Below, in pieces: positions 25,206-34,397 of a stretch of DNA of 64,000 nucleotides. Location: contig NZ_AP024327.1 in assembly GCF_018408855.1 (NCBI RefSeq), positions 607,924-671,923 of the forward strand, in the 5' to 3' direction. The translations under genes and the position numbers were made by a program. Below the pieces are notes generated by a model. It saw only the letters and a list, made by a program, of their open reading frames with translations, did not search any database and was not told where the DNA came from. The stretch is from Caballeronia sp. NK8 (GTDB lineage Bacteria > Pseudomonadota > Gammaproteobacteria > Burkholderiales > Burkholderiaceae). Numbering within the stretch: position 1 is the stretch's first letter; every line of letters begins with the position of its first letter.

Positions 25206-27575
25206 GTGACCGCGTCTGATTTCAAAGCCCTGACCAAGGCGATTCTGGCTCGCCTCGCGCCGCGGCTGCGCCCGCATCTGCGGCCCCGCTCGCTGCTGCT
25301 CCTGCCCGCGCTCTTTCTGCTTTACGTGCTGGTGCTGATTCCGTTTACGCCCGGCATCCGCGATATCCGCCGTGCCAAGGTCGACCAGCCCGCGCAGATC
25401 TATTCCGCCGACGGCAAGCTGCTCGCCGAGTTCAAGCCGACGCATCGTGAATGGGTGAGCCTGAAGCAAGTCTCGCCGCAGGTGATCGACGCGCTCATCT
25501 CGACGGAAGACCGGCGCTTCTATCAGCATCACGGGATCGATTTCAGGCGCACGGCGGGCGCGGCGCTGCGCACGTTTTCGGGCGACCGGCAAGGCGGCTC
25601 GACGCTCACGCAGCAGCTCGCGCGCAATCTGTATCCCGAGGAAATCGGCCGCTCGCAGACTCTCACGCGCAAGCTGAAGGAAGCGATCACCGCGTTCAAG
25701 ATCGAAGCGGTCTATTCGAAGGACGAGATCCTCGAAACCTATCTGAACACGGTGCCGTTTCTCTACAACGCATACGGCATCGAGATGGCCGCGCGCACCT
25801 ACTTCGACAAATCCGCGGGCCAGCTCGACGTGCTCGAAAGCGCGACGCTCATCGGCATGTTGAAGGGCAACAGCTATTACAACCCGGTGATCAACCCCGA
25901 GCGCGCGCTCGACCGGCGCAACATCGTGCTCGGGCAGATGGTGAAGTACGGCCATCTGCAGGCCGCGAAGCTCGATGCGCTCAAAAAGCGCCCGCTGCGC
26001 ATCGACTTCGAGCGGCAGACGGAAGAACCCGGCCGCGCGCCGCACTTCGCGCAGCAATTGCGCAAGTGGCTGATCGGCTGGGCCGACGACAACGATTACA
26101 ACATCTATTCCGATGGCCTCGTCGTACGCACGACCATCGACTCGCGTCTGCAGACCATGGCGACGAACGCGCTCGCGTGGCAGGGCAATCAGTTGCAGTC
26201 GATCGCGAATGCGGCGTGGAGCGGCCGCGGTGGCTGCGCGAGCACCAACGCGGATCTCGCGCACGCGTTCATCCGCGAGACGAGCGACTATCGCGCGGCG
26301 CGCGACGGCGGCGCGAGCGATGCCGACGCCATCAGGAAGTTCGGCTCGGACCGCGCATTCATGCAGGCGCTGTGCGAGAACAAGACGCGCGTGCAGGCGG
26401 CGTTCGTCGCGCTCGATCCGCGCAATGGCCAGATCAAGGCGTGGGTCGGCAGCCGCGATTTCACGCAGGATCCGTTCGATCACGTCGCGCAGGCGCGTCG
26501 CCAGCCTGGTTCGACGTTCAAGCCTTTCGTCTACGGCGCGGCGTTCGATCGCGGCGCGAAGCCGGCCGACACGTTCGTCGATCAGGCCGTCGAAATTCCG
26601 GTGCGCGGCGCCGAAACCTGGCGCCCGACCGACGACGCGCCGCCCTCGGGCCGCCCCGTGAGTCTGCGCGACGGCATCGCGTATTCGAAAAACCGCATCA
26701 CCGCGCAGGTGATGGAACAGGTCGGGCCCGCGCGCGTCGCGCGGCTCGCACGCGACATGGGCGTGCGCGAAAGCCATCTCGACGTGGTGCCGTCGCTCGC
26801 GCTCGGCACGAGTCCGGTGACGCTCAAGGAGATGGTGTCGTCGTACGGCACCATGGCGAATGACGGTAGTTATATAGAGCCGCTGCTTGTCACGCGCATC
26901 GAGAACAGGGACGGCGAGGTGCTCGCGCAGTTCGAGAGCGCGCCCGAGCGCGCGTTGTCCGTCGATGCGACCCGCAAGCTCGTCGACGTGATGCGCGACG
27001 TGATCAATCGCGGCACGGGCACGGCGATCCGCACGCGCTTCGGCATCCGTGCGGACGTGGCGGGCAAGACCGGCACGACGCAGGACAACGCGGACGGCTG
27101 GTTCATCCTGATGCATCCGCAACTCGTCGCGGGCGCGTGGGTCGGCTTCAACGACAGCCGCGTGACGCTGCGCAGCGATTACTGGGGACAAGGCGCGCAC
27201 AGTGCGCTGCCGATCGTCGGCGACTTCATGCAGCGCTCGCTGCGTTCGCATCTGATCGACGCCCGCGCGCGCTTCGATACTCAGGAAACGCCGGGCGTAT
27301 GGCAGGCGATGATCACGCGCGCACGCACGTGGTTCGACGAGACGTTCTCGAGCGCGCCGAAGCCGGGCAAGCCGAAAACCGCGCAGACGGCGGCACAGCC
27401 TCCGGCGCGCGCCAAACGCGCGCCTTCGGAGCCGCAGGCCGAAGTGACCGAAGCGCCGCCCGCCCCGCCGGTTTTCACGACGATGCCGCCGATCCTGCCA
27501 GCGCCAGCCGACGGCGCGAGCGAAGTGGCACCACCGCCGTCAGCCGTTGCCGAACCGGGTTCTGCTGCGCAGTAA
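25206..27575 (+). CDS. Bifunctional penicillin-binding protein 1 (transglycosylase/transpeptidase, 789 aa)
   Basis: A single N-terminal membrane anchor (LLLLPALFLLYVLVLIPF, about residues 34-52) is followed by a GT51 glycosyltransferase domain with EDRRFYQHHGIDF and GGSTLTQQLARNLY. The transpeptidase domain has the active-site Ser in PGSTFKPF (about residue 436), SKNR (about 493) and KTGTT (about 620). The C-terminal 75 residues are Pro/Ala-rich and low-complexity. It polymerises and cross-links peptidoglycan in the periplasm. The GTG start is uncertain; an ATG at 25183 opens only an 8-codon out-of-frame peptide that stops at this start. Confidence 0.92.
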   Translation: MTASDFKALTKAILARLAPRLRPHLRPRSLLLLPALFLLYVLVLIPFTPGIRDIRRAKVDQPAQIYSADGKLLAEFKPTHREWVSLKQVSPQVIDALISTEDRRFYQHHGIDFRRTAGAALRTFSGDRQGGSTLTQQLARNLYPEEIGRSQTLTRKLKEAITAFKIEAVYSKDEILETYLNTVPFLYNAYGIEMAARTYFDKSAGQLDVLESATLIGMLKGNSYYNPVINPERALDRRNIVLGQMVKYGHLQAAKLDALKKRPLRIDFERQTEEPGRAPHFAQQLRKWLIGWADDNDYNIYSDGLVVRTTIDSRLQTMATNALAWQGNQLQSIANAAWSGRGGCASTNADLAHAFIRETSDYRAARDGGASDADAIRKFGSDRAFMQALCENKTRVQAAFVALDPRNGQIKAWVGSRDFTQDPFDHVAQARRQPGSTFKPFVYGAAFDRGAKPADTFVDQAVEIPVRGAETWRPTDDAPPSGRPVSLRDGIAYSKNRITAQVMEQVGPARVARLARDMGVRESHLDVVPSLALGTSPVTLKEMVSSYGTMANDGSYIEPLLVTRIENRDGEVLAQFESAPERALSVDATRKLVDVMRDVINRGTGTAIRTRFGIRADVAGKTGTTQDNADGWFILMHPQLVAGAWVGFNDSRVTLRSDYWGQGAHSALPIVGDFMQRSLRSHLIDARARFDTQETPGVWQAMITRARTWFDETFSSAPKPGKPKTAQTAAQPPARAKRAPSEPQAEVTEAPPAPPVFTTMPPILPAPADGASEVAPPPSAVAEPGSAAQ

Positions 27576-27586
27576 CCGCGATCATC

Positions 27587-27610
27587 GCGTCCGTGTGTAC
27601 GTACGGACGC
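27587..27610 (+). terminator. Stem-loop behind the penicillin-binding protein gene
   Basis: Perfect 8-bp arms GCGTCCGT and ACGGACGC with an 8-nt loop, 11 bp after the stop. There is no strong T tract, so termination is possible but unproven. Confidence 0.4.
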
Positions 27611-27897
27611 TCCCTAAATAGACAGTTAGTTGCATCAAAAGAGGCCGCGCACGATCATCCTATTCCCGGCTTGCCGATCGAATGCGCGCAAGCGCACATA
27701 TCGAGCGCCAAAAGGGTGCTTCGATTCACCTTAGGCGAAACGGGCTTACAAAGATTTCGCTGCACACACTGGCGCGCTGTGGCCACAGACGCCTGTCAAA
27801 CGGACGAACACTCGTCCTTCCGAGCTTCCCCACCCAAGGACGTACGCGACCTGATGCGTGACGCCCGTTAGATACCCGGCTGGTATCGGAGAACGAA

Positions 27898-29109
27898 GTG
27901 AATACGCGATTCCCTCGCATCGAACGCGCGGTCGTGGCCGCCGCGCTGATACTGCCCCTGTCGTCGCCCGGATTTGCACAAACCATCAGCTCCACCCTGC
28001 CATGGACCGGCACATGGTCCACCGGGCCGATGAGCACAGGCGACCACGGCTTCAATAATCAGACGATCCGGCAAATCGTGCACACGAGCATCGGCGGCAC
28101 CGCCGCCGGCGTGCAGATTTCGAACCTGTACGGCTCCGAGCCGCTCGTGATCGGCGACGTGCACATCGCGCTGCGCGCGAGCGGCCAGCGCACCGTGCCC
28201 GGCAGCGACCGGCCCGTCACCTTCAACGGGCAGACGTTCGTCACCATCGATCCGGGCCACATCGAGATGAGCGATCCGATCGCGTTTCAGGTGCCGGCGT
28301 TCTCGGACATCGCCGTCAGCGTCTATCTGCCGCAACAGACGCCGATGGAGACGACCGGCCACGCCGAAGGCCTGCAGGACGTCTATATCGCCGCCGGCGA
28401 CGTCAGCCTCGACACGGAGTTCACGGGCGGCGTCGCCAACGCGCTCGGCGCGCAGTCGTATTACTTCCTCACCGACGTCGTCGTGCAGAACGCCAGTGCG
28501 ACGGGCGCGGTGGTCGCGTTCGGCGCGTCCATCACTGACGGCCTCGCATCGGCGCCGAACGTGAACGGCCGCTGGCCCAACCTGCTGGCGAAGCGTCTGC
28601 AACAGGCGGGCATGACGGTCGGTGTGCTGAACAAGGGCATCTCGGGCAACGACTTCTTCACGAACGATTCGGGCGAGGCCGGCCTGTCACGCTTCCAGCG
28701 CGACGTGCTCGACCAGTGGAACGTGAAGTGGGTCATCATCTCCGACGACGCGGTCAACAACCTGATCGGCGGCTCGCCGCCCACGGCGGCGCGTCTGAAC
28801 GCCGCGTACACCGACCTCACCCAGCGCGCGCACGCCGCGGGCGTCAAGGTGATGTGCTCGACGCTCACGCCGTTTCAGGGCGTGTCGTCGTGGACGGCGG
28901 ACATCGAGGCGACGCGCCAGGCGGTCAACGCGTTCGTCGCGACGCCCGAGAGCGGATGCGACGCCGTGCTCAATCAGGCCGCGGCGATCGGCGATCCCGC
29001 CAACCCGGCCGCGATACTCGCCACTTACGACAGCGGCGACCACCTGCATCCGAATCAGGCGGGGCTGCAGGCCATCGCCAATTCGGTGAATCTGGACTGG
29101 TTCAAGTAA
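27898..29109 (+). CDS. Secreted SGNH/GDSL-type hydrolase (403 aa)
   Basis: A signal peptide (VVAAALILPLSSPGFAQ, GTG start) precedes a beta-rich N-terminal domain and an SGNH hydrolase domain. Block I is VVAFGASITDG with the nucleophile Ser, block II has LNKGISGNDF, block III ISDDAVNNLIGG, and the catalytic Asp-His is DHLHPN near the end. These fit an esterase family found beside polysaccharide genes. It probably acts outside the cytoplasm on acyl groups of sugars. Block III reads VNN where relatives usually have IND. A bidirectional terminator follows. Confidence 0.87.
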   Translation: MNTRFPRIERAVVAAALILPLSSPGFAQTISSTLPWTGTWSTGPMSTGDHGFNNQTIRQIVHTSIGGTAAGVQISNLYGSEPLVIGDVHIALRASGQRTVPGSDRPVTFNGQTFVTIDPGHIEMSDPIAFQVPAFSDIAVSVYLPQQTPMETTGHAEGLQDVYIAAGDVSLDTEFTGGVANALGAQSYYFLTDVVVQNASATGAVVAFGASITDGLASAPNVNGRWPNLLAKRLQQAGMTVGVLNKGISGNDFFTNDSGEAGLSRFQRDVLDQWNVKWVIISDDAVNNLIGGSPPTAARLNAAYTDLTQRAHAAGVKVMCSTLTPFQGVSSWTADIEATRQAVNAFVATPESGCDAVLNQAAAIGDPANPAAILATYDSGDHLHPNQAGLQAIANSVNLDWFK

Positions 29110-29124
29110 GCGCCGCGCCACGCA

Positions 29125-29165
29125 AAAAAACGCCATGCGGAAATACTTCCCGCATGGCGTTTTTT
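29125..29165. terminator. Bidirectional intrinsic terminator
   Basis: A perfect 16-bp stem (arms at 29125-29140 and 29150-29165, core CGCCATGCGG / CCGCATGGCG) with a 9-nt loop. It is flanked by A6 on the left and T6 on the right, so it works for both the SGNH gene and the convergent beta-helix gene. Confidence 0.93.
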
Positions 29166-29178
29166 CTTGCGTCGCCGA

Positions 29179-30393
29179 TTACGACTTGACGATCGTCGGG
29201 TTGGTCACGTTGATGCGCGGACCGCTGTTGTCCCACTGCTCGACGATCAGCGGGTACTTCCACTTCGGATTCGTGCTGCTGATCTGGCCGTTCACGATAT
29301 AGCCGTCGAGCGACAGACCCTGAACCGCGAACGAACCACCCGGGCTGGTCGTGTCGACGTGGTTGTTGATCGCGATGGTGACCGTCTTGCTGATCGGACC
29401 CGGCAGCGAGCCGAACCACACGTTGATGCCGCCGCCCTTGCAGTTCGCGGTCGTCGGGCTGTTGATCGTGATGGTCTTGAACACGGCCGAGTTGTCGTTC
29501 GGTTCGAAGTCGAGACCGCACGCCGGCGCCGTGCCGTTGATGTTCTGCCACACCGGGCTGTTGAACGTGATCGTGTCGCCCGAGATGATCGACACGCCCT
29601 GACGGCGGCAGCCGTCGGCCTTGTGGTTGTCGACCACGAGCTTGTACGTCGGGGTGTTTTTCTTGGTCTGGCTATCGTTGATGTAGATGCCGTCGCCCCA
29701 GGTGTTGATCGTGGTCGGCGCGATCAGGTGCACGTTCGTCGCGCCCATGATCGTGAAGCCCATGCCGTGCTCGCCGCCCGACGCCGAGTTCAGTTCCTTG
29801 CTGCCGTCGAGGTATGCGTTTTCGACGATGACGTTGCTCACGTCGACGATACGCATCATCTGGTAGATGTCGGCGTTGTGCGCGAGCAGCTTGATGGAAG
29901 CGCCCGACGCGAAACGGATGTGGCTGTTCGTGCGCAGCGTGAGACCCGTCGTGTCGATACGGACCTGGCCCGAGATCAGCAGGATCTGGCCAACAGAGCC
30001 GTCGATGGCGGCCTGCAGCGCGGCGCGGTCGTTGGTCTTGCCGTCGGCCTTCACGCCGAACGACGAAGCGGCGATGGTGCCCGCGGTGTTGTCAGCGGCG
30101 GCGGACGTCGAGCTGGCCGCAGCAGGCGCGCTGGCGGACGTCGTGGTGCTGGCCGACGAAGCCGGCGTCGCGGAGCTCGCGGGATCCGACGACGACGCGC
30201 CGTTGTTGCGCCGTCTCCAGCGATCGGCAACGGAATCAGGCGTTGCACCGTCGCCGCCGCCGCCGCAAGCGGCGAGGACGAGCGCGCCGCCGCCCGCGAA
30301 GAGCGACGTCAGCAGCTTGCGACGGGTTGCAATACGGTTGTCGACGACGAGGTTGTCTGCCTGGGTGTCTGCCTGAGTGTTGTTCGGAAGCAT
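29179..30393 (-). CDS. Exported beta-helix (pectate-lyase-like) lipoprotein (404 aa)
   Basis: The N-terminus has twin Arg (ATRRKLLTSLF) and a lipobox (VLAAC), so it is a likely Tat-exported lipoprotein. A Gly-rich stretch and an Ala/Ser/Thr-rich linker (about residues 55-100) follow. The rest is a right-handed beta-helix of pectin-lyase type, starting FGVKADGKTNDRAALQAAID and including NVIVENAYLDGSKELNS, WGDGIYINDS and RRQGVSIISGDTI. A paralogue lies at 38603. Start at 30393 with GGAAAG upstream; an ATG 12 bp earlier is possible. It probably cleaves or binds the polysaccharide made by this locus. Confidence 0.88.
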   Translation of the reverse strand: MLPNNTQADTQADNLVVDNRIATRRKLLTSLFAGGGALVLAACGGGGDGATPDSVADRWRRRNNGASSSDPASSATPASSASTTTSASAPAAASSTSAAADNTAGTIAASSFGVKADGKTNDRAALQAAIDGSVGQILLISGQVRIDTTGLTLRTNSHIRFASGASIKLLAHNADIYQMMRIVDVSNVIVENAYLDGSKELNSASGGEHGMGFTIMGATNVHLIAPTTINTWGDGIYINDSQTKKNTPTYKLVVDNHKADGCRRQGVSIISGDTITFNSPVWQNINGTAPACGLDFEPNDNSAVFKTITINSPTTANCKGGGINVWFGSLPGPISKTVTIAINNHVDTTSPGGSFAVQGLSLDGYIVNGQISSTNPKWKYPLIVEQWDNSGPRINVTNPTIVKS

Positions 30394-31507
30394 TGTTCTT
30401 TCCATTGGGTCGTGCGTTATCGACGGGCGAACCCGTTCCTGCGACATCGGCCGCACGCGACGTTTCTTGATGGGCAAAGAGATGACCAACGCATATTGAG
30501 CAGACGCAAACGATTGCGCCGCCCAGCGCTCGACAGCCGCACGCGGCGACTCCGAAAGGCATCTCGGCGAAATACAGACGACTTCGGGAATGGGAAACCG
30601 GCACACCGGAAAACTCATCCACTCCCGCACCCGATTTGCCCGCAAACGGACTCACCAGAGCGCTGAAGTCTGACGGAAGTAATTACCGTCTTTTATTAAT
30701 ACTACAGATTGTTACGGGGCGTTTCTACCCGCTACTTGTTACAGAATGTACGCTTGTAACTTTTTATTTTGCCTTGTGCGCGCTTTAATGCGGCGCATTT
30801 TCCGTTTTAATCATCCGGGAGTGAATTTAATCTACGGCTTTGTTATTGTTAATATGGTTTTACGAATGCCCCGCGATTCCACATTCGATACGACGATTAA
30901 TCATTCTTATGACGAATCGTGAATTGCAATACGAACGTTCAGGCCTCGATATCGTGACGGATCGCCACCCTCCGCCCCGCAAAGGCTTGAGCGGCATGGC
31001 TTTCGTATGTAGGAACGGCACAAACGAACCGATTGTTTCGCTTTTCGCTCCGGCTTTAACGCATCTAATTCCTATTACGGTTCCAACCTCTTCCGGATTT
31101 TGCACGGCCGTGCATGCACCTTTAAAAGGCGACACTGGTTTTTTTGATGCATTTCGCCAGACCAAATCAATTTTGTAAGCGCCACCGCAAAATTTTTTTT
31201 AATCGATGAAGTAAAAACCCTACAGGGGATACCCCTATAGGGTTTATACCTTCTGACCTTTCGGTAAGCTTGAACGCCTTATGCGACGGGCGTTCCTCCC
31301 CGCTTCTAATAATCTGATCAAAATATTTAGATAATCCGCAGACAAATGCGGACCGGAACCGGTCATATGTTCCATTACGCACCGAATGCGTCAGCTCCAG
31401 GTAATAGTCTTAGGGTTGGCGCCGCTTCGCTGTGCTTCGGGACGAAGCGCGGGCTCGTCTGGCCGAGTCATAGAAAAGTCGAATGCAAACCAACAAGACG
31501 CGCGGCA
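30394..31507. other. AT-rich non-coding region upstream of the polysaccharide genes
   Basis: Over 1.1 kb without a convincing gene. Base composition drops sharply from about 30680 to 31400. It must hold promoters for the leftward beta-helix lipoprotein and the rightward acetyltransferase/flippase genes. A long dyad at 31215-31245 stands out and is listed separately. Short ORFs here lack ribosome binding sites. Confidence 0.55.
31215..31245. promoter_or_regulatory. 31-bp near-perfect palindrome in the polysaccharide promoter region
   Basis: Arms of 14 bp (AAACCCTA, one mismatch, AGGGG, and their complement) surround a 3-nt ATA centre. There is no T tract after it, so it is more like an operator or an mRNA leader hairpin than a terminator. 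It lies about 265 bp upstream of the acetyltransferase start. Confidence 0.5.
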
Positions 31508-32071
31508 ATGAAAACCTTCGATCTGATCAAAAGCGATCTCTATCGCTACACGGGTGAGTACAGCTTCATGATCCTCATGGAGCAACTGATGTTGAACGAG
31601 GGGTTCAACTACATGTTCTGGCTACGGCTGGCGGGCGCGGCATCGAGCCGGCCCGTGCGCCTCGTGCTCAACCACATCATCCGGCTGAAGCAGCGCAGGT
31701 ACGGGTTCGTGATCAGCCCGCGCACCAAGATCGGGCCGGGCTTCTATATCAGTCATATCGGCACGCTCGCCGTGAATCCGACGACCGTCATCGGCGCCAA
31801 CTGCAACATCTCGCAGGGCGTGACGATCGGGTCGAACCACGGCAAGGCGGCGACGATCGGCGACAACGTGTATATCGGGCCGAACGTCTGCATCGTCGAG
31901 GATGTCACCATCGGCGACAACGTGACGATCGGCGCGGGCAGCGTCGTGACGCGAAGCATTCCGCCGAACGTGACGGTGGCCGGTTGCCCCGCGCGCATTC
32001 TGTCGGACGATGAGACGCTCGACCGCGCGGCGCGCTACATCCTGCGTCCCTGGACCGGAACCGCGTCATGA
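31508..32071 (+). CDS. Serine acetyltransferase-like hexapeptide transferase (187 aa)
   Basis: A left-handed beta-helix acetyltransferase. Hexapeptide repeats begin at SPRTKIGPGFYISHIGTLAV and continue through ISQGVTIGSNHG, IGDNVYIGPNVCI and IGDNVTIGAGSVV. The short N-terminus (about 70 residues) is shorter than in cysteine-pathway CysE, and the context is a polysaccharide locus, so sugar O-acetylation is a reasonable role. The start is weakly supported: no clear ribosome binding site precedes the ATG, but the conserved domain begins there. Confidence 0.84.
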   Translation: MKTFDLIKSDLYRYTGEYSFMILMEQLMLNEGFNYMFWLRLAGAASSRPVRLVLNHIIRLKQRRYGFVISPRTKIGPGFYISHIGTLAVNPTTVIGANCNISQGVTIGSNHGKAATIGDNVYIGPNVCIVEDVTIGDNVTIGAGSVVTRSIPPNVTVAGCPARILSDDETLDRAARYILRPWTGTAS

Positions 32072-32286
32072 CGGACGCAGTGCCAGCGCATTCCGGATCG
32101 GAGCGCGCCGGCATCGGTGCCGCCGGGTGCCGTAACGAACAGTCGCGCCGCACATTCTGGTGCACGCTCCTTCACTTGCGCAGAGGAGCGGCCAGCCTTC
32201 GCGATTTTCAATTGCATGACGAATTCGTCCTGGCGTCGGGCCGCGCGACGACATGCTCCCACGCAGGAGGGGTACTACAGTGCTGA
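32068..32286 (+). CDS. Small ORF bridging the acetyltransferase and flippase genes (72 aa, doubtful)
   Basis: The ATG overlaps the stop of the acetyltransferase by 4 bp (ATGA) and its own stop lies 7 bases inside the flippase start. The product has no recognisable domain, no membrane segment and a random-looking composition rich in Arg, Ser, Cys and His. It may only serve translational coupling, or may not be translated. Confidence 0.25.
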   Translation: MTDAVPAHSGSERAGIGAAGCRNEQSRRTFWCTLLHLRRGAASLRDFQLHDEFVLASGRATTCSHAGGVLQC

Positions 32287-33653
32287 GCGCAGCGGTGCAA
32301 TCGGTAAGACGACGCCTCGGCGGAGTGCATCAGGATCACAAGCGAATCGCCAGAAGCGCGGTCGTCCTGCTGATATTCGTGATCGCCGGGAAGTGCATAG
32401 GCGCGTCGAAGGAAATGGCGATCGCGTATCGCTACGGGATCAGCGGGACCGTCGACGCCTATCAGTTCGCGCTCACGCTCGTCACCTGGCTGCCGACGAT
32501 GGTCACGAACGTGCTGAGCGTGCTGCTGGTCCCCGCGCTCGTCTCGCTCAAGGAAGACAAGTCGCAGCGCAACGGCTTTCTCGGCGAACTGGAAGGCGTC
32601 GGGCTCGTCATCGGCCTCGCGTCGTGTCTTCTGCTCTGGTCGGTCTGGCCGTATCTGGCCGAGGTCATCGCCGGCAGTCTCGCCGAATCGACGCGCGACA
32701 TGTGCCGGGAAATGATCATCAGCATGCTGCCCGTGGGCGTGCTGACATTCTCGATCTGCATCTCGTCATCGCGGTTGCAGGCGTCGGGCAAGCACATCAA
32801 CACCTTGCTGGAATGCGTGCCGGCGATCGGCCTGCTCGTCTTCGTGCTTGCCGCGCGCAACAACACGTCGATTTTTCCGCTCGTCGTGGGCACGTCGCTC
32901 GGCTTCGTGGTTCAGGCCGCGTGGCTGCGCGTGCTCGCCAAACGCGCCGATTCGATGCCCGCGCTGCCGCGCGTCTCGATGCGCGCGAAGCAGTGGCCGG
33001 CCGCGATCCGCTCGATGGGCACGCTTACGATCGGCTCGGTCGTCGCGAGTCTGTGGATTCCCGTCGATCAATACTTCATGGCGCAGCAGGGCGACGGCGC
33101 GATTGCGACGCTTGGCTACGCGAACCGGCTGCTCTCGCTCGTACTCAGCATGGGCGCGCTTGCGATCACGCGCGCGACCCTGCCGATTCTTGCGGAGATT
33201 CTGCATCGCGGCGATCACGCGCGGGCGCGCAGCACTGCGCTGAAATGGTCGGGGATCATGACGGCGCTCGGCCTCGCTGGCGGCTGCATCGCGTATGCGC
33301 TCGCGCCTTACGTGGTCAAGCTGCTGTTTCAGAAGGGTGCGTTCACGGCCGAGGACACGCTTGCTGTGACCACGCTGTTCCGCTTTGGGTTGCTGCAGGT
33401 GCCGTTTTACTTCGGCATGTGTGTGCTGGTGCAGCTGTTTGCTAGCGAGACGCGCTATCGGGCGATTTCGGTTATTTCGCTCATCGGCTTTGGGACCAAG
33501 ATCATCGGCAATATCGTTCTGGTTCGCATCTTTGGTGCGCAGGGTGTGTTGCTCGCTACGGGCATCGGTGCGATTGCTGTGCTCATTTGTTATATCGTCT
33601 GGACGCGGTTTGCGCCGCCGTTTGTGGGTAAGGATGTGGCTGCTTCTGAGTGA
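32280..33653 (+). CDS. MurJ/MviN-type lipid-linked oligosaccharide flippase (457 aa)
   Basis: A polytopic membrane protein of the MOP superfamily. The first helix is VVLLIFVIAGKCIGASKEMAI-like and is followed by DAYQFALTLVTWLPTMV, the MurJ signature area; later helices include ITRATLPILAEI. It is shorter than MurJ (about 510) and lies in a polysaccharide locus, so it is the likely Wzx. GTG start at 32280: AGGAGG lies about 8 nt upstream. Codon use becomes more T-rich over the last 250 bp than earlier, next to the repeat. Confidence 0.86.
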   Translation: MLSAAVQSVRRRLGGVHQDHKRIARSAVVLLIFVIAGKCIGASKEMAIAYRYGISGTVDAYQFALTLVTWLPTMVTNVLSVLLVPALVSLKEDKSQRNGFLGELEGVGLVIGLASCLLLWSVWPYLAEVIAGSLAESTRDMCREMIISMLPVGVLTFSICISSSRLQASGKHINTLLECVPAIGLLVFVLAARNNTSIFPLVVGTSLGFVVQAAWLRVLAKRADSMPALPRVSMRAKQWPAAIRSMGTLTIGSVVASLWIPVDQYFMAQQGDGAIATLGYANRLLSLVLSMGALAITRATLPILAEILHRGDHARARSTALKWSGIMTALGLAGGCIAYALAPYVVKLLFQKGAFTAEDTLAVTTLFRFGLLQVPFYFGMCVLVQLFASETRYRAISVISLIGFGTKIIGNIVLVRIFGAQGVLLATGIGAIAVLICYIVWTRFAPPFVGKDVAASE

Positions 33654-33765
33654 AGCGATTGCTGCCTGTTCCGTTGGACGCGCGGAATCGTGTGGTCCTT
33701 CTGGAGCAGGCTTTTTTGTTATGGAATGCAAAGTTGATTGGTGACGACGCCTGACTCGCTTCGGG

Positions 33766-34060
33766 GTTTTCGCCGGATCCCGTTTTCGTGTCGGTGTATT
33801 GGCGTTGCCCCTGTGCGGGGCGGCAGTCACTTTCTTTGCTGCTGCAAAGAAAGTAACCAAAGAAAGCAGCTCGAGCCGCCCGCGGTCACACGCAATTTGG
33901 GTGTTCTTCTCGTTGATCGTGGGCTCGGTAGCGAGTGCCCTCACAGGCCCAATCGGGCGTGGACCGCGCACGGTCTGTCACATCGCGCCCAGTGCGTGGC
34001 TGGTTCAGCACAAAATGGCTCCAGCCCGCTTCGCGGCCGAACGGTCAATCGGGTCTGCGG
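33766..34060 (+). repeat. Dispersed intergenic repeat, copy A
   Basis: About 295 bp. It begins GTTTTCGCCGGATCCCG, includes GGCGTTGCCCCTGTGCGGGG, a hairpin core (ACTTTCTTTGC / GCAAAGAAAGT) and later GACCGCGCACGGTCTG and TGGTTCAGCACAAAATGG. It matches copy B in reverse orientation. I recall this kind of sequence as common between genes in Burkholderia-group genomes. ORFs inside it are not real genes. Ends are approximate. Confidence 0.82.
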
Positions 34061-34089
34061 ATGCATCTTTGCTAACGGCTCGTCGGTTT

Positions 34090-34386
34090 CCCTTGCATAC
34101 CCAACGGCAGCGCGTAGCGCTGTGCCGAAGCTATTTCGTGCTGAACCAGCGCGCTCAAACGACTAGCTTGTCAGACCGTGCGCGGTCCAAGCCCGATTAG
34201 ACCTTTGAGGGCACTCGCTACTGAGGTCACGAGGAAGGAGAAGAACACCCAAATTGCGTGTGACCGCGGGCGGCTCGAGCTGCTTTCTTTGGTTACTTTC
34301 TTTGCAGCAGCAAAGAAAGTGACTGCCGCCCCGCACAGGGGCAGCGCCAATAGACCAACACCCTAACGGGATCCGGCGACGAAAGC
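34090..34386 (-). repeat. Dispersed intergenic repeat, copy B (inverted)
   Basis: Reverse-complement copy of the repeat at 33766-34060. The outer 200 bp are nearly identical to copy A; the inner part is more diverged but keeps TGGTTCAGCACGAAATAG. The pair forms a roughly 600-bp imperfect palindrome between the flippase and acyltransferase genes. Ends are approximate. Confidence 0.82.
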
Positions 34387-34397
34387 CCGCATTCAGC

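Noticed and set aside
33799..34366. Several ORFs encoding AKKVTKE-type peptides
   Set aside because: They lie wholly inside the inverted repeat copies, appear in more than one frame and have no ribosome binding sites.
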